The position numbers and the translations under genes are program-made. Shown here in pieces: positions 28,860 to 38,399 of a stretch of 64,000 bases of DNA; the first letter of the stretch is position 1; each line of letters opens with the position of its first letter. The notes under the pieces were generated by a model that did no database searches, was not told the DNA's origin, and worked only from the letters and a program-made list of their open reading frames with translations. The stretch covers positions 3,332,001 through 3,396,000 of the forward strand of contig NZ_CP099917.1 of assembly GCF_030994125.1 (NCBI RefSeq). The letters run 5' to 3'. The DNA is from Pseudoalteromonas xiamenensis (GTDB lineage: Bacteria; Pseudomonadota; Gammaproteobacteria; Enterobacterales; Alteromonadaceae).

Positions 28860-29303
28860 ATGCGATTTGAAGTGATACCCGCAAGTTTAGAGAACGCCGA
28901 TGCGATTGCACATTTGACCTTGGAATTAGGCTACGAAGTACGCGTTGAAGATACAAGCGTGTGGTTACGTGAGTTAATCGCGTCTCCCGTTCATTTGGTA
29001 TTAGTCGCGGTAACAGGCACATCGATATGTGGCTGGTTAGTGATTGAAAAAAGGTTGTTTTTAGAGTCTGGCTTTGCAGCTGAAATCACGGGATTGGTGG
29101 TCGGCGCAAATTTTCGTCGTCAAGGTATTGCAGAGGCGCTTGTGAACTCAGCGGAATTATGGGGGCGAGAACATGATTTAACGCAGCTATTTGTAAGGTC
29201 AAATGTCGCACGCGATGCATCCCATGCATTCTATCCATCGATTGGTTTTAATCTGTCCAAAACGTCACACGTCTACGTCAAGCCCATTGCTCTTTCCCAA
29301 TAA
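28860..29303 (+). CDS. GNAT acetyltransferase
   Basis: A 147-residue acetyltransferase. It has strand 4 AAEITGLVVGANFRRQGIAE with acetyl-CoA loop RRQGIA, and the C-terminal HAFYPSIGFNLSKTSHVYVK, which is close to aminoglycoside/phosphinothricin-type small GNATs. ATG 28860 with GGAG 5 bases upstream is preferred over an in-frame ATG at 28836. The substrate is unknown. Confidence 0.8.
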   Translation: MRFEVIPASLENADAIAHLTLELGYEVRVEDTSVWLRELIASPVHLVLVAVTGTSICGWLVIEKRLFLESGFAAEITGLVVGANFRRQGIAEALVNSAELWGREHDLTQLFVRSNVARDASHAFYPSIGFNLSKTSHVYVKPIALSQ

Positions 29304-29352
29304 TGCATATCAGTACCACGTACCTTAATGATATTAAACGTGGAAGGAGCAA

Positions 29353-30510
29353 ATGCGCCTTTCGACCCTATCAATATTAGCGCAAGGAGGTTTTGTGCGA
29401 TTATTACTTATATTTCTGTTTCTCATTACATCGATGAGTTCACAGGCCGCAGAGTCGACGTTAAATATTGACTCAGCACGATTAAATCAATCGATTAATG
29501 TTAAAATTTATACACCAAAGTCGTATGACTTGGTTAATAAAACGAACTATCCGGTTATTTACCTCTTAGATGGGGACGCACACGCAAACCATACTGTCAC
29601 CAATTCGGCGTTCCTGAATTCAACAGGCGTCATGCCTGAGCTTATCGTTGTGGCGATATCTACGGTAGAGCGATTTACCTATTTCACGCCGACTTTGGAC
29701 AAAAACAGTGGACGGGATTCAGGAAAGGCTGACCTTTACGCGCAATTTTTAACGTCGGAATTAATGCCAGAGATAAATAAAAATTATCGCGTTTCTGGTT
29801 TTAATATGGTCGCAGGACACTCGTTAGGAGGGCTTTTCTGCGCATATATCCTTCAGTCACAACCTGATATGTTTGATGCTTACTATTTGTTTAGCCCATC
29901 TCTTTGGTGGGATAACGAGGTGTTAGCTAAACACACTGATTTCAAATCAAGAGCAACATTGCCGTTTGTGTATATGAGTATTGCAAACGAGCAAGGTAAG
30001 CAAAGAACAGCCTATCAAAATTACCAAGCTAAACTTTCAGAAGTCTATCCGAATGCGGTTTTTCAAGAGTTTCCCAATGAAGATCATATGACGACGCCTT
30101 TATTGTCGCAAATTGGGGCATTTCGAGCGCAATTTGCTGATTGGCTGCTCTCTTTTGACGATGTAGTGAGTAACCCACAACGTTTTATCACACATTACCA
30201 AACGATAAATGCGAAATTTGGCACAACGGCTCAAGGTCAGGAGTGGGAAATCGGACAACCGGTACAGCATATCGTGAACGAGTTGAAAGACGCGAATAAG
30301 GCTTTGGTCGCGAGCGATGTTCATCTAACGATGTTTCCAAATTCTCAGTGGGCGTACAAATCAAAAGCCGATGCTCTGGCACTAAAAGGCGATAAATCGG
30401 CAGCGATTACACACATGGAAAAAGCAGTGTCGATTGCAAAGGAGCACAACGATAAATACCTTGAAATGCTGCAAGCAAGCCTTACTTCGCTAAAAGAAAG
30501 GCAATTCTAG
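29353..30510 (+). CDS. Secreted esterase-family alpha/beta hydrolase
   Basis: An exported serine hydrolase of about 371-385 residues resembling IroE/Fes-type and esterase D-type enzymes. Motifs are YPVIYLLDGDAHANHT, the nucleophile elbow VAGHSLGGLFCAYIL, and a late histidine in FPNEDHMTTPLL. The C-terminal 60 residues look like a TPR-type helix pair (LKGDKSAAITHMEKAVSIAK). Two starts each have a Shine-Dalgarno: ATG 29353 (AAGGAG 3 bases upstream) and GTG 29395 (AAGGAGG 4 bases upstream). The second yields a cleaner signal peptide. It may cleave siderophores or other esters in the periplasm. Confidence 0.8.
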   Translation: MRLSTLSILAQGGFVRLLLIFLFLITSMSSQAAESTLNIDSARLNQSINVKIYTPKSYDLVNKTNYPVIYLLDGDAHANHTVTNSAFLNSTGVMPELIVVAISTVERFTYFTPTLDKNSGRDSGKADLYAQFLTSELMPEINKNYRVSGFNMVAGHSLGGLFCAYILQSQPDMFDAYYLFSPSLWWDNEVLAKHTDFKSRATLPFVYMSIANEQGKQRTAYQNYQAKLSEVYPNAVFQEFPNEDHMTTPLLSQIGAFRAQFADWLLSFDDVVSNPQRFITHYQTINAKFGTTAQGQEWEIGQPVQHIVNELKDANKALVASDVHLTMFPNSQWAYKSKADALALKGDKSAAITHMEKAVSIAKEHNDKYLEMLQASLTSLKERQF

Positions 30511-30883
30511 ATAAGTAAAACGTCGTGAGAACATAATGTCCTCTCGCTTCTACTCGATTTGAAAGCTGGCATAGGAATTGACTCATTTGTTCTTCAAGGT
30601 TGTTGATGTTGCGATTACAAATGGGTCAATCTTCATAAAAAGGGGATGAACTATACAAGTCTGTGCAAGCTGCCTCATGAACTTTCTTTCGTCTTCTATC
30701 CTGAACAAAAGGAGAAAAAGCGGGGTTCGACAAAGCGTAAAGCTCGGGAATTGTATGAGGGTCGCTAATATTATGCATTGTGAAACGCTGTCATATTATT
30801 AAATAAACGCGCATTTTGTTCGTAAGCAACCAATCCGACATAAGAACTATTATGGTGCAGTCGATGCACCACAAGGGGGCAAG
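30511..30883 (+). other. Intergenic region with a possible 40-codon open frame
   Basis: There is no convincing gene. An ATG at 30646 opens 40 codons to a stop at 30768 (a basic, lysine-rich product, ending KARELYEGR), but the purine run AAAAAGGGG directly touches the ATG, which is a poor ribosome-binding distance. It could be a small protein or a remnant. Confidence 0.25.
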
Positions 30884-32221
30884 GTGAGTTATTACGAAGT
30901 CAATTTCGATGGGTTAGTGGGCCCAACACACAACTACGCAGGATTATCGTTTGGCAACGTTGCGTCAAAATCGAATGCAAACAAGGTTGCGAACCCAAAA
31001 CAGGCGGCTCTGCAGGGCTTAGAAAAAATGTGGACATTGACCCAGCTTGGGTTGCATCAAGGTGTATTCGCGCCCAATTGCCGCCCCGATCTGGAGACTT
31101 TACGAGCACTCGGGTTTAGTGGCACAGACGCTCAAGTGATTAATAAGGTAGCCAAAACAGAGCCTTACCTGTTGAAAGCTTGTTATTCAGCATCTTCAAT
31201 GTGGACGGCCAATGCAGCAACGGTCTCGCCAAGTTGTGATACGTCTAATGGGAAAGTCCATTTCACTCCCGCCAATTTAAGCAACAAACTGCATCGAGCG
31301 ATAGAAGCCAAGACAACCAGTTTGGTTTTAAAAGCCACTTTTCCAGATGAGCAGATATTTGTTCATCATCCCTGCTTACCTCAGCACCCTCTGTTTGGCG
31401 ATGAGGGCGCGGCCAATTACACGCGTCTTGTCGATAGTTATGGGCACACGGGGTTGGCGATATTTGTCTACGGTGAAGATGCGAATTCAAATATAAAGCC
31501 AAAGGTGTTTCCAGCAAGACAGACCAAGCAAGCGAGCGAAGCGATAGCGCGTAGCCATCTGCTTGACGATACACATACACTCTTTGTACAGCAAAATCCC
31601 GAGGTTATTGACCAAGGCGTATTCCATAATGACGTTATCGCAATTGGCAATGAAAACGTATTTTTGTTCCATGAGCAGGCATTTTATCAACAAAAACAGG
31701 TCATAGAGGAAATTGGTCGCAAGTATCAAGGTTCGCGACCACTTCATTTAATTGAAGTCAGCAATCACGATATCAGCGTAGAGGCTGCGGTGAAAAGCTA
31801 CTTGTTTAATAGCCAACTGGTCAGTTTGCCCACAGGAGGAATGGCGATCATTGCCCCCAGTGAATGTCAGACGATTGATGGCGTAGAGCGCTATTTGGCC
31901 TCGCTGTGTAAAGCCAGTAACCCCATAGAGGAAGTGATCTACTTAGACCTTAAACAGAGTATGCAAAATGGCGGTGGACCTGCGTGTTTAAGGTTGCGTG
32001 TGGCGCTTTCAAGCGATGAACTGAATGCGGTAAATAGCCACTGCCTGTTAAACGAATCTCGCTATCAAACTCTAGCTGCTTGGATAAATAAACACTATCG
32101 CGATCGACTGACTGAATCCGATTTGGCGGATCCAAATTTGCTGCTTGAAAGTCAGTCTGCGTTGGATGAATTGACTGGCCTTTTAGGATTGGGATCTGTC
32201 TATCCATTTCAACAAGTCTAA
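30884..32221 (+). CDS. astB: N-succinylarginine dihydrolase, AstB
   Basis: A 445-residue cytoplasmic enzyme of the arginine succinyltransferase pathway. It hydrolyses N2-succinylarginine to N2-succinylornithine, CO2 and ammonia. The N-terminus [20 protein letters not shown] and the segments [11 protein letters not shown] and [16 protein letters not shown] are diagnostic; the last contains the catalytic cysteine of this amidinotransferase-fold family. The start is GTG 30884 with AGGGGG 7 bases before it. No astA, astC, astD or astE lies in the window, so the other steps must be encoded elsewhere. Confidence 0.95.
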   Translation: MSYYEVNFDGLVGPTHNYAGLSFGNVASKSNANKVANPKQAALQGLEKMWTLTQLGLHQGVFAPNCRPDLETLRALGFSGTDAQVINKVAKTEPYLLKACYSASSMWTANAATVSPSCDTSNGKVHFTPANLSNKLHRAIEAKTTSLVLKATFPDEQIFVHHPCLPQHPLFGDEGAANYTRLVDSYGHTGLAIFVYGEDANSNIKPKVFPARQTKQASEAIARSHLLDDTHTLFVQQNPEVIDQGVFHNDVIAIGNENVFLFHEQAFYQQKQVIEEIGRKYQGSRPLHLIEVSNHDISVEAAVKSYLFNSQLVSLPTGGMAIIAPSECQTIDGVERYLASLCKASNPIEEVIYLDLKQSMQNGGGPACLRLRVALSSDELNAVNSHCLLNESRYQTLAAWINKHYRDRLTESDLADPNLLLESQSALDELTGLLGLGSVYPFQQV

Positions 32222-32332
32222 GGTATCCAGTCACCAAAGGTGATTTAAAATAAGGGCTTAGTTAATTTTGTTCATGGTAGTTTCAGACGATCTAGGTCAA
32301 GATACACGTTTTCCAACGTGGATAAACATACC

Positions 32333-33076
32333 ATGAACAAATTCATTTCCTTGGCACTTGCGCTGAGTGCGACTTTTTCTGTAGTGGCCGCACCTGAGAT
32401 GCCCAAATTCGACATTAAGCCTATTGCCAAAGGGGTATATCAGCACACGTCTTATCAAGCTGTGCCGGGATTTGGTGTGGTTGGTTCAAATGGTCTCGTC
32501 GTTATTGAAGATCAAAAAGCCTACATAGTTGATACTCCTTGGTCAGTTGAAGACACGGAGGCACTTGTTGATTGGATTGAAGCGCAGCAGATCTCCGTAA
32601 AAGCTTCTTTGTCAACGCACTATCATGAGGACCGCACAGCAGGAATTGAGTGGTTGAATGAACATGGCGTCGCAACCTATGCAAGCAGCCTGACGAATCA
32701 AATCCTGTCTCAAAAAGGCAAACCTAAAGCCACTCACGAGTTACGTTCCGACAGAGAAATAAACGTCGCAGGTAGCACCTTGGAAGTGTTATACCCTGGT
32801 GGCGGACACACAAAAGACAATGTTGTAGTTTGGATCCCAAATCAAAAAATGTTATTTGGTGGTTGTTTTATTCGAAGTAACGGGGCAAAAAGTCTTGGTA
32901 ATTTGAAAGACGCAACATTGAATACATGGTATGGAAGTTTAGAGAATGTCACTGCAACGTACCCTGATATTCAATTTGTTGTGCCAGGACATGGTGAGAG
33001 TGGGACTTCAGCGTTAATTTCGAATACAAAACAGCTGGTTGAGGCAAAGCTACGCGCTGACCAAAAGGCACATTAG
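32333..33076 (+). CDS. Subclass B1 metallo-beta-lactamase
   Basis: A 247-residue periplasmic zinc hydrolase with a signal peptide (cleavage near VVAA, residue 20). All B1 zinc ligands are present: HYHEDR (His96, His98, Asp100), His159 in GGGHTKDN, Cys178 in FGGCFIRS and His220 in PGHGESG. The downstream LGNLKDA keeps the conserved Asn. The pattern resembles IMP/DIM/TMB-type enzymes (GIEWLN after the HxHxDR motif; LFGGCF), which hydrolyse penicillins, cephalosporins and carbapenems. No attC or insertion sequence adjoins it, so it appears to be an intrinsic chromosomal gene. ATG 32333 gives the natural signal peptide; the frame opens at 32318. Confidence 0.9.
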   Translation: MNKFISLALALSATFSVVAAPEMPKFDIKPIAKGVYQHTSYQAVPGFGVVGSNGLVVIEDQKAYIVDTPWSVEDTEALVDWIEAQQISVKASLSTHYHEDRTAGIEWLNEHGVATYASSLTNQILSQKGKPKATHELRSDREINVAGSTLEVLYPGGGHTKDNVVVWIPNQKMLFGGCFIRSNGAKSLGNLKDATLNTWYGSLENVTATYPDIQFVVPGHGESGTSALISNTKQLVEAKLRADQKAH

Positions 33077-33130
33077 CGCTGAACCAGAGTGAAAAGCTCG
33101 ATAATGCGATTAAAGATCAAAGGAGTAAAA

Positions 33131-33445
33131 GTGGGTAATTTATTTAATGCAATCCCTACGGATTTATCTGAAGAAGTGTTTGAATCAATTATCACCAGCC
33201 AGTCCATTCGCGTCGAACGAATTGTGTCAAAAGGGCATGAGACACCTGAAAATTCTTGGTACGACCAAGACGAACATGAGTGGGTTTGCATTCTACAAGG
33301 CAGAGGCACATTGGAATTTGCTGATGGGTCGACAAAAACCCTCAACGTTGGGGATTATGTGAATATTCCCGCACACGTGAAACATCGAGTCAGCGCAACA
33401 AGCGTTGACCCAATCACGATTTGGTTGGCGATATTTTATCGCTAA
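33131..33445 (+). CDS. Cupin-domain protein
   Basis: A single-domain cupin of 104 residues. Motif 1 lies around EHEWVCILQGRGTLEFADG and motif 2 around GDYVNIPAHVKHRV. It starts at GTG 33131 with AGGAG 5 bases upstream; the frame is open from 33089. It follows the metallo-beta-lactamase gene by 54 bases and may share its message. The opening MGNLFNAIPTDLSEEVFE is of a widespread uncharacterised cupin group. Confidence 0.75.
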   Translation: MGNLFNAIPTDLSEEVFESIITSQSIRVERIVSKGHETPENSWYDQDEHEWVCILQGRGTLEFADGSTKTLNVGDYVNIPAHVKHRVSATSVDPITIWLAIFYR

Positions 33446-33571
33446 CCAAAGCGGCTTCTCATGACATAGTGATGTGTAATGTCATTGTTCTTTAACGTTT
33501 TCTGACCAATTTCGTCATGTTTAGGTTTTATCTTGATCCGATTTTATTGCAAAGACTCAAGGTTAAACAAA

Positions 33572-35167
33572 ATGAAAAACAGGAATTTGATTTGGTTAGT
33601 TGCGGCAAGCTCCGTATTACTCACCGCATGTAATGACGGCAGTGATGGTCAAGCAGGACTAAATGGTACAGATGGCGTCAATGGGCTAAGTAGTTTGGTG
33701 CTTCAATCCAAGCTTAATGCAGGCAATACGCACTGCTGGCTTGGTGGTGTGCAAGTTGATTCCGGATTAGACCAAGACCGTAATGGCTTGCTGGACAGCA
33801 GTGAAGTTACGCAGACCTCTTATCTTTGTAATCCAGATAATTTTGCGTCAAGTGGGGTGAGCTTACCGTATTCTGTGCTTCGCAATGATCTCGAAAATGG
33901 CGCAATTCCGGGTTCTACGTTTGAAATCCGAAACGGTGGTTATGGTTCAGATTTAGATGGTCACCCAAGTAACCCAATGCAGTTTTATGCCTTGACGGAT
34001 CGTGGGCCAAATGCGGTATTTTCGGGTGCTCAAGGGAGTGGAAAAATGTTCCCGGTTCCAGATTATACGCCGAGAATTGGTTTGTTTGAAATCCACGCTG
34101 GAGGCTCGGTCTCCCTTGTTAAAAATATTCTTTTAAAAGACCGAGCTGGCAATCCAATTAGTGGCTTACCGAATAGCTCAGCACTGGGTGGCACGGGAGA
34201 AACCCCCTATGATGCGCATGGCGAAGTGATCCGTGTTGACATGAGTCAACCGTATGACGCACTCACCAACCCAATCAAAACAGACGACGATGGATTAGAT
34301 TCAGAAGGTCTTGTTGCAATGAGCGATGGTACTTTTTGGGTCAGTGACGAATACGGTCCTCACATTGTGCATTACAGCGCAGACGGCGTTGAAATTGATC
34401 GTATCAATGCGTTTCCAGACGATGCACGTACCCATTTTAACTTACCCGTCGAGTTTGCCAATCGATGGGCAAACCGTGGGATGGAAGGATTAACGGTCAC
34501 ACCTGACGAAAAAACCTTAGTCGGTATTATGCAATCAAGTTTGGATAATCCAAGTAAAAATCGAACCGATCTTACTCGTATTGTGACCATTAACCTCGAA
34601 ACCGGTGTGCAGGCACAATATTTATATAAGCAAGAGAAAGGCTCTAACTCGAATTCTGCCATCAAAGCACTCAGTGCAACACAATTTTTGGTGCTTGAGC
34701 GTGACGGTGCGTTTTTCAATCGCACGCCAAGTGCAATGAAACATGTGTACAAAATTGACGTAAGTAACGCAACAAACCTAGAAAGTATTATCGCGTCCGG
34801 TTCGGTAACACAAGACGCAAGCTTTGGGTTAATGCTTTCGGGTGAAACGTTAGAGCAAGTCATTAAAAACAATGCGGTAGGTAACGATTTTTCAGCGGGA
34901 TGGGCAAAGCTTGCATCAGTTGGTATTACACCCGTAGAAAAAGTCGATTTAATCGTTGATATGGTCAGTGTGGTTAATTACCCACATGACAAAATGGAAG
35001 GACTGTGGGTGATAGACGATGGTCGTTTAGGTGTGTTGAATGATGATGATTTCGCCACGTGGTCAACGGACGGCGTACTGGAACAGAAATACTTAGATAG
35101 CACGCAAAGCCGAGTTGACAGTAATACCTTGTATATCGTCAATGGGTTGGATTTATCGGTGAATTAA
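33572..35167 (+). CDS. Phytase-like/esterase-like lipoprotein
   Basis: A 531-residue lipoprotein with lipobox LTAC (Cys20). A short glycine-rich collagen-like stretch (GSDGQAGLNGTDGVNG) follows, then a small domain with C...C (HCWLGGVQVDSGLDQDRNGL ... YLCN). Residues 110-520 are a phytase-like beta-propeller (GSTFEIRNGGYGSDLDG, DDDGLDSEGLVAMSDGTFWV, SDEYGP, NRGMEGLTVTPD). Family members cleave phosphate esters or act as esterases; activity here is unproven. ATG 33572 starts the signal; the frame opens at 33533. It lies next to other phosphatase genes, which may be meaningful. Confidence 0.78.
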   Translation: MKNRNLIWLVAASSVLLTACNDGSDGQAGLNGTDGVNGLSSLVLQSKLNAGNTHCWLGGVQVDSGLDQDRNGLLDSSEVTQTSYLCNPDNFASSGVSLPYSVLRNDLENGAIPGSTFEIRNGGYGSDLDGHPSNPMQFYALTDRGPNAVFSGAQGSGKMFPVPDYTPRIGLFEIHAGGSVSLVKNILLKDRAGNPISGLPNSSALGGTGETPYDAHGEVIRVDMSQPYDALTNPIKTDDDGLDSEGLVAMSDGTFWVSDEYGPHIVHYSADGVEIDRINAFPDDARTHFNLPVEFANRWANRGMEGLTVTPDEKTLVGIMQSSLDNPSKNRTDLTRIVTINLETGVQAQYLYKQEKGSNSNSAIKALSATQFLVLERDGAFFNRTPSAMKHVYKIDVSNATNLESIIASGSVTQDASFGLMLSGETLEQVIKNNAVGNDFSAGWAKLASVGITPVEKVDLIVDMVSVVNYPHDKMEGLWVIDDGRLGVLNDDDFATWSTDGVLEQKYLDSTQSRVDSNTLYIVNGLDLSVN

Positions 35168-35196
35168 CGGTCATCACGGATGCGTTAAATTAGAAA

Positions 35197-35225
35197 AAGG
35201 ATAAACATTATTGACGTTTATCCTT
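35197..35225. terminator. 10-bp perfect hairpin after the phytase-like gene
   Basis: Arms AAGGATAAAC (35197-35206) and GTTTATCCTT (35216-35225) pair perfectly, 30 bases after the stop. Only a weak T-run follows, so it may be a terminator or a stabilising 3' hairpin. Confidence 0.6.
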
Positions 35226-35306
35226 CATACCTAATAATAAAACAAGAAGTCGCGTTCCCACAAAGTGGGAGAGGGAGAAACTACATTCATTGGAGTGAAC
35301 GTTATC

Positions 35307-35666
35307 ATGGAAGCACGTTGTCATTGTAAAAACATTTCAATCCGTATTGGCCATCGGCCGAATCAACTGACGAGCTGTAACTGCTCATTTTGCTATCGAA
35401 TTGGTGCGCTGTGGGGCTACTTTGAGCCGAATGAAGTTGATGTTTATGTTGAAGATAAAACCGCTGCTGGGGCATATTGCCACGGCGACATGTATATCCG
35501 CTTTCATCACTGTTCAAGCTGTGGATGCACGACGCACTACACCATGACGGACAAGTCACAAAAGCAAAAGGTTGCGGTGAACTTTCGTATGGTCGAGCCC
35601 GCGCTTTGCGATGATATTGAAGTGCGATTCTTTGATGGTGCAAGCCGCAGCGGGTTTGTTCGTTAG
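35307..35666 (+). CDS. GFA-family (glutathione-dependent formaldehyde-activating-like) protein
   Basis: A 119-residue zinc protein of the GFA/CENP-V fold. It has the expected cysteine pattern: CHC near the start, CNCSFC, and HHCSSCGC in the second half. Only the fold is assured; most relatives of this size are not true formaldehyde-activating enzymes. ATG 35307 is chosen; GGAG stands about 12 bases before it and the frame is open further upstream. Confidence 0.8.
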   Translation: MEARCHCKNISIRIGHRPNQLTSCNCSFCYRIGALWGYFEPNEVDVYVEDKTAAGAYCHGDMYIRFHHCSSCGCTTHYTMTDKSQKQKVAVNFRMVEPALCDDIEVRFFDGASRSGFVR

Positions 35667-35705
35667 TCACGATGTGGACGTGTACTTTGCCTAGGATTGG
35701 TAGGT

Positions 35706-35730
35706 AAAAAGGCAACCAATCTTGGTTGCC
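35706..35730 (-). terminator. Intrinsic terminator of the phosphatase operon
   Basis: On the minus strand the arms GGCAACCAA and TTGGTTGCC are followed by TTTTT. It sits just after the alkaline phosphatase stop at 35743. Confidence 0.8.
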
Positions 35731-35742
35731 TAACAATCCATC

Positions 35743-37347
35743 TTATTCAAGATTAAGTGCCGTTTGTAGCTTTTTGCCGAGTTCAACATGGGTTTGCATT
35801 TGACCGAAAGGACGAATGGCTTCCTGCGGTCCAAAAGCAAAGACATTAACAGGGGTGTGCGTATGTGTGCCTGTCGACCACACAATATTTTGCTGTGCAG
35901 AGAGCGCGCGTCCGATAAGGTTTAACGGACGCTCAGCCAAGTAAACATAAAACGACGAAAAGTCATTGATAGTGCTTGCTGTTTCACTACCAAGAGACGA
36001 GTGACCGCGTTTGAAAAAGGCATTTTTAGAGGTCGCTAGAATTGTTGCTGCATCCGTTTTGTTTATTTTAAACTCACTGGCAGCGTTAACAACGTTGACA
36101 AGGTTCTCAGCTAATGGCGTTTTCAATGCATGCGCGGTAGACCACATATTTTGGTAGCTTTTTGACTGCGCAAACAATTTATCGAGTACTTCAAGCTGTC
36201 CGAAATTGAAGTTAGGCTGATAGCGGTCATGATTCGGATTTGCCAGCACTTCCGCTTGCGGCAAATCAATCGCATTGTAACTGAAACCAAAACCGCCCGT
36301 TTCATGGTCAGCCGTTACGACAACCAAGGTGTCATCACGTTTTGCAGCCCAATTGAGTACGGCTTCAACGGCTGTATCAAATTTGACCATTTCGTTGAGT
36401 AAGGTTCCTGCATCATTGTTATGGCCAGCCCAATCGATTTGCCCGCCTTCAATCATCAAAAAGAACCCATCGTCGTTTTGCGAAAGCATCTTTACTGCCT
36501 GCATGGCCATTTCGGACAGTGTTGGCTCGTTCGGTTTTTCACCTTGTTTACTTTCAATCGCATCCGCCATCGCACTGTTTGCAAAAAGTCCCAAGACTTT
36601 ATTGGATTTTGTCTGGTTTAACTGTTGTTTACTAAAGGCAAATTCATAGCCCGATTGTTCAGCGAGCAACAACACGTTTTGATCGTCAGTGCGTTTTGAT
36701 GCAAGCGACAAGGCCGCTTCTTTCAAACCTTGTTCGAAGTGATGGGTCGGCGTTGATGGCAGCGTGTAGCCTTTCGGTAAAAAATGCCTAAGCCCTCCAG
36801 AGAGCATCACGTCGACTTGGCCTTTGGTCAGCATTTCTAGCGCAATATCATTCTCTTTCGAGCGATGAATTTGATGCGCAGCAAATGCCGCTGGTGTCGC
36901 ATGAGTGATTCGGGTGTCTGACACTAATCCTGTCGCTTTGCCCTTGGCTTTCGCTTTTTCCAAAATAGTGTGAACCACCATGCCTTGACGATTGAGGCCA
37001 ATCATCTCATTGCCAGCAGGTTCACCCGTTGCAAGTTGTGTTGCGGAACAGGCCGAGTCCACCACCAATCTATCGGCTGGTCCATGCAGCGACATGCCAA
37101 CCACTCCAAGATTCGCGAGTTGCGCAATGGCGCTGTCTTGACCATGATAAATCGACTGTGGTGCACGCTTCGCATACTCTTGTAAAAGCCCCACTTGCTG
37201 TGGACCCATGCCATCGCCAATCATTAAAATCACGTTTTTAACTTTGGCGCTGGTTTTAACTTGTGTTGTTTGGGGAGGGGTGGCTGACGTGCAGGCACAA
37301 AGCAGCGTAACCCAATAGCCCAATATAATCATTTTAATAAACTTCAT
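35743..37347 (-). CDS. Alkaline phosphatase (PhoA-type) lipoprotein
   Basis: A 534-residue PhoA-fold phosphomonoesterase, probably a lipoprotein (lipobox LCAC, Cys19). Motifs: LMIGDGMG (metal Asp45), VVDSACSATQLATG with nucleophile Ser98, MIEGGQIDWAGHNND, and VVTADHETGGFGF. It would release phosphate from esters in the periplasm or at the cell surface. It is the last gene of a leftward operon, 11 bases after the PhoD-like gene. Confidence 0.92.
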   Translation of the reverse strand: MKFIKMIILGYWVTLLCACTSATPPQTTQVKTSAKVKNVILMIGDGMGPQQVGLLQEYAKRAPQSIYHGQDSAIAQLANLGVVGMSLHGPADRLVVDSACSATQLATGEPAGNEMIGLNRQGMVVHTILEKAKAKGKATGLVSDTRITHATPAAFAAHQIHRSKENDIALEMLTKGQVDVMLSGGLRHFLPKGYTLPSTPTHHFEQGLKEAALSLASKRTDDQNVLLLAEQSGYEFAFSKQQLNQTKSNKVLGLFANSAMADAIESKQGEKPNEPTLSEMAMQAVKMLSQNDDGFFLMIEGGQIDWAGHNNDAGTLLNEMVKFDTAVEAVLNWAAKRDDTLVVVTADHETGGFGFSYNAIDLPQAEVLANPNHDRYQPNFNFGQLEVLDKLFAQSKSYQNMWSTAHALKTPLAENLVNVVNAASEFKINKTDAATILATSKNAFFKRGHSSLGSETASTINDFSSFYVYLAERPLNLIGRALSAQQNIVWSTGTHTHTPVNVFAFGPQEAIRPFGQMQTHVELGKKLQTALNLE

Positions 37348-37358
37348 AGAGTCTCTGT

Positions 37359-38399
37359 TTATTTAAATTGCAGTGATGATAACGACACAGACTGCTGGTG
37401 AGTGACCATGCCTTTGACGTCTTTTAAACCAAACTGGATAGTGGGATCAGACTTAGCCCAGTCTATGTCGATGAAACCATAATTGACGGTTGAAATAGGC
37501 TCACCCACGCGGTGTTTGTTCGGGCTCACGTCTTTCCATTCTTGTGTAAGACCCGAGCTTGTTACTTCCCAAAACGGGTAGCTGTTGTTGACATAATACT
37601 TAGAAAGCTCGCCCCAGTGAGTGTCTCCACTAATCATGACGACCCCCCCAATTTTATGTTTCGCGATGAAATCAAACAGGCGTTTTCGGTCATTGGGGAA
37701 ATTGGCCCAACTCTCCCATCCTGTAAATTCTGGGATCAGTTGTAAACTGGATGCGATGATTTTTACTTTGGCTGGTTTTAGCAGTTCTTGCTCAAGCCAT
37801 TGCCACTGCGCTTCTCCGAGCATGGATGTTTGCGCGTCTGCTTCTCGATAAGGTCCTTTGTTATTAAAGAAACTTTGCAGCCAATAACCCCATTCGCCAA
37901 TGGAATTAAGCGCAGGGCGATTCCAGCGCAGATCTGGCATGATCACTTGTACCGTTTGTTCATTTTCACCATACAAATAAGATGTATATATGCCACTGTC
38001 ACGTGTTCTACGTTCACTATCTTGTGGCTCATTCCAAAAATCCAGCATGATCGCTCTGGACGTTTCCTTGAACGGATACTCGCGGCCTGCGTCATTCTCA
38101 CCGAAATCATGGTCATCCCAAATGGCAATCGTTGGCACGTTAGTCGAGAGTTCTTGAAAGCCTTTTTTGGCGGCTAAGCGACGATATTTATCGCGTAATT
38201 CATCCATGTTTTCTGTGTCGCCATACACGTTATCGCCCAGAAAGATAAACAAATCGGCGTTATCCTTATTGATGGCGTCAAATATTGGCATAGGTTTGTC
38301 TTGATGGCTGCATGAACCAAACAAAATATGATCGAGCGTTTTTGCTTGGCCAACTTGTGTCAGCAATAATGCACTAAGTGCTAATAGGAATTTTTTCAT
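37359..38399 (-). CDS. PhoD-like phosphatase/phosphodiesterase
   Basis: A 346-residue exported metallophosphatase with a signal peptide cleaved near GQA (residue 19). Motifs in order: LFGSCSHQD, FIFLGDNVYGD, AIWDDHDFGENDAG, VMISGDTHWGEL. PhoD enzymes cleave phosphomonoesters and diesters with iron and calcium. The protein is shorter than Bacillus PhoD and resembles the 'alkaline phosphatase D family' of marine bacteria. Its start overlaps the end of the upstream gene by 4 bases, showing translational coupling. Confidence 0.9.
   Translation of the reverse strand: MKKFLLALSALLLTQVGQAKTLDHILFGSCSHQDKPMPIFDAINKDNADLFIFLGDNVYGDTENMDELRDKYRRLAAKKGFQELSTNVPTIAIWDDHDFGENDAGREYPFKETSRAIMLDFWNEPQDSERRTRDSGIYTSYLYGENEQTVQVIMPDLRWNRPALNSIGEWGYWLQSFFNNKGPYREADAQTSMLGEAQWQWLEQELLKPAKVKIIASSLQLIPEFTGWESWANFPNDRKRLFDFIAKHKIGGVVMISGDTHWGELSKYYVNNSYPFWEVTSSGLTQEWKDVSPNKHRVGEPISTVNYGFIDIDWAKSDPTIQFGLKDVKGMVTHQQSVSLSSLQFK

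Noticed and set aside
29320..29345. CCACGT/ACGTGG inverted repeat before the esterase gene
   Set aside because: Six pairs with a long loop; too weak to call a terminator or operator.
32333..33445. Metallo-beta-lactamase as an integron cassette
   Set aside because: I looked for attC boxes after the gene and after the cupin and found none; the known attC sites begin at 49.6 kb.
36329..37241. Several rightward frames opposite the alkaline phosphatase gene
   Set aside because: They mirror the codon pattern of the real gene on the other strand and lack any start signals.
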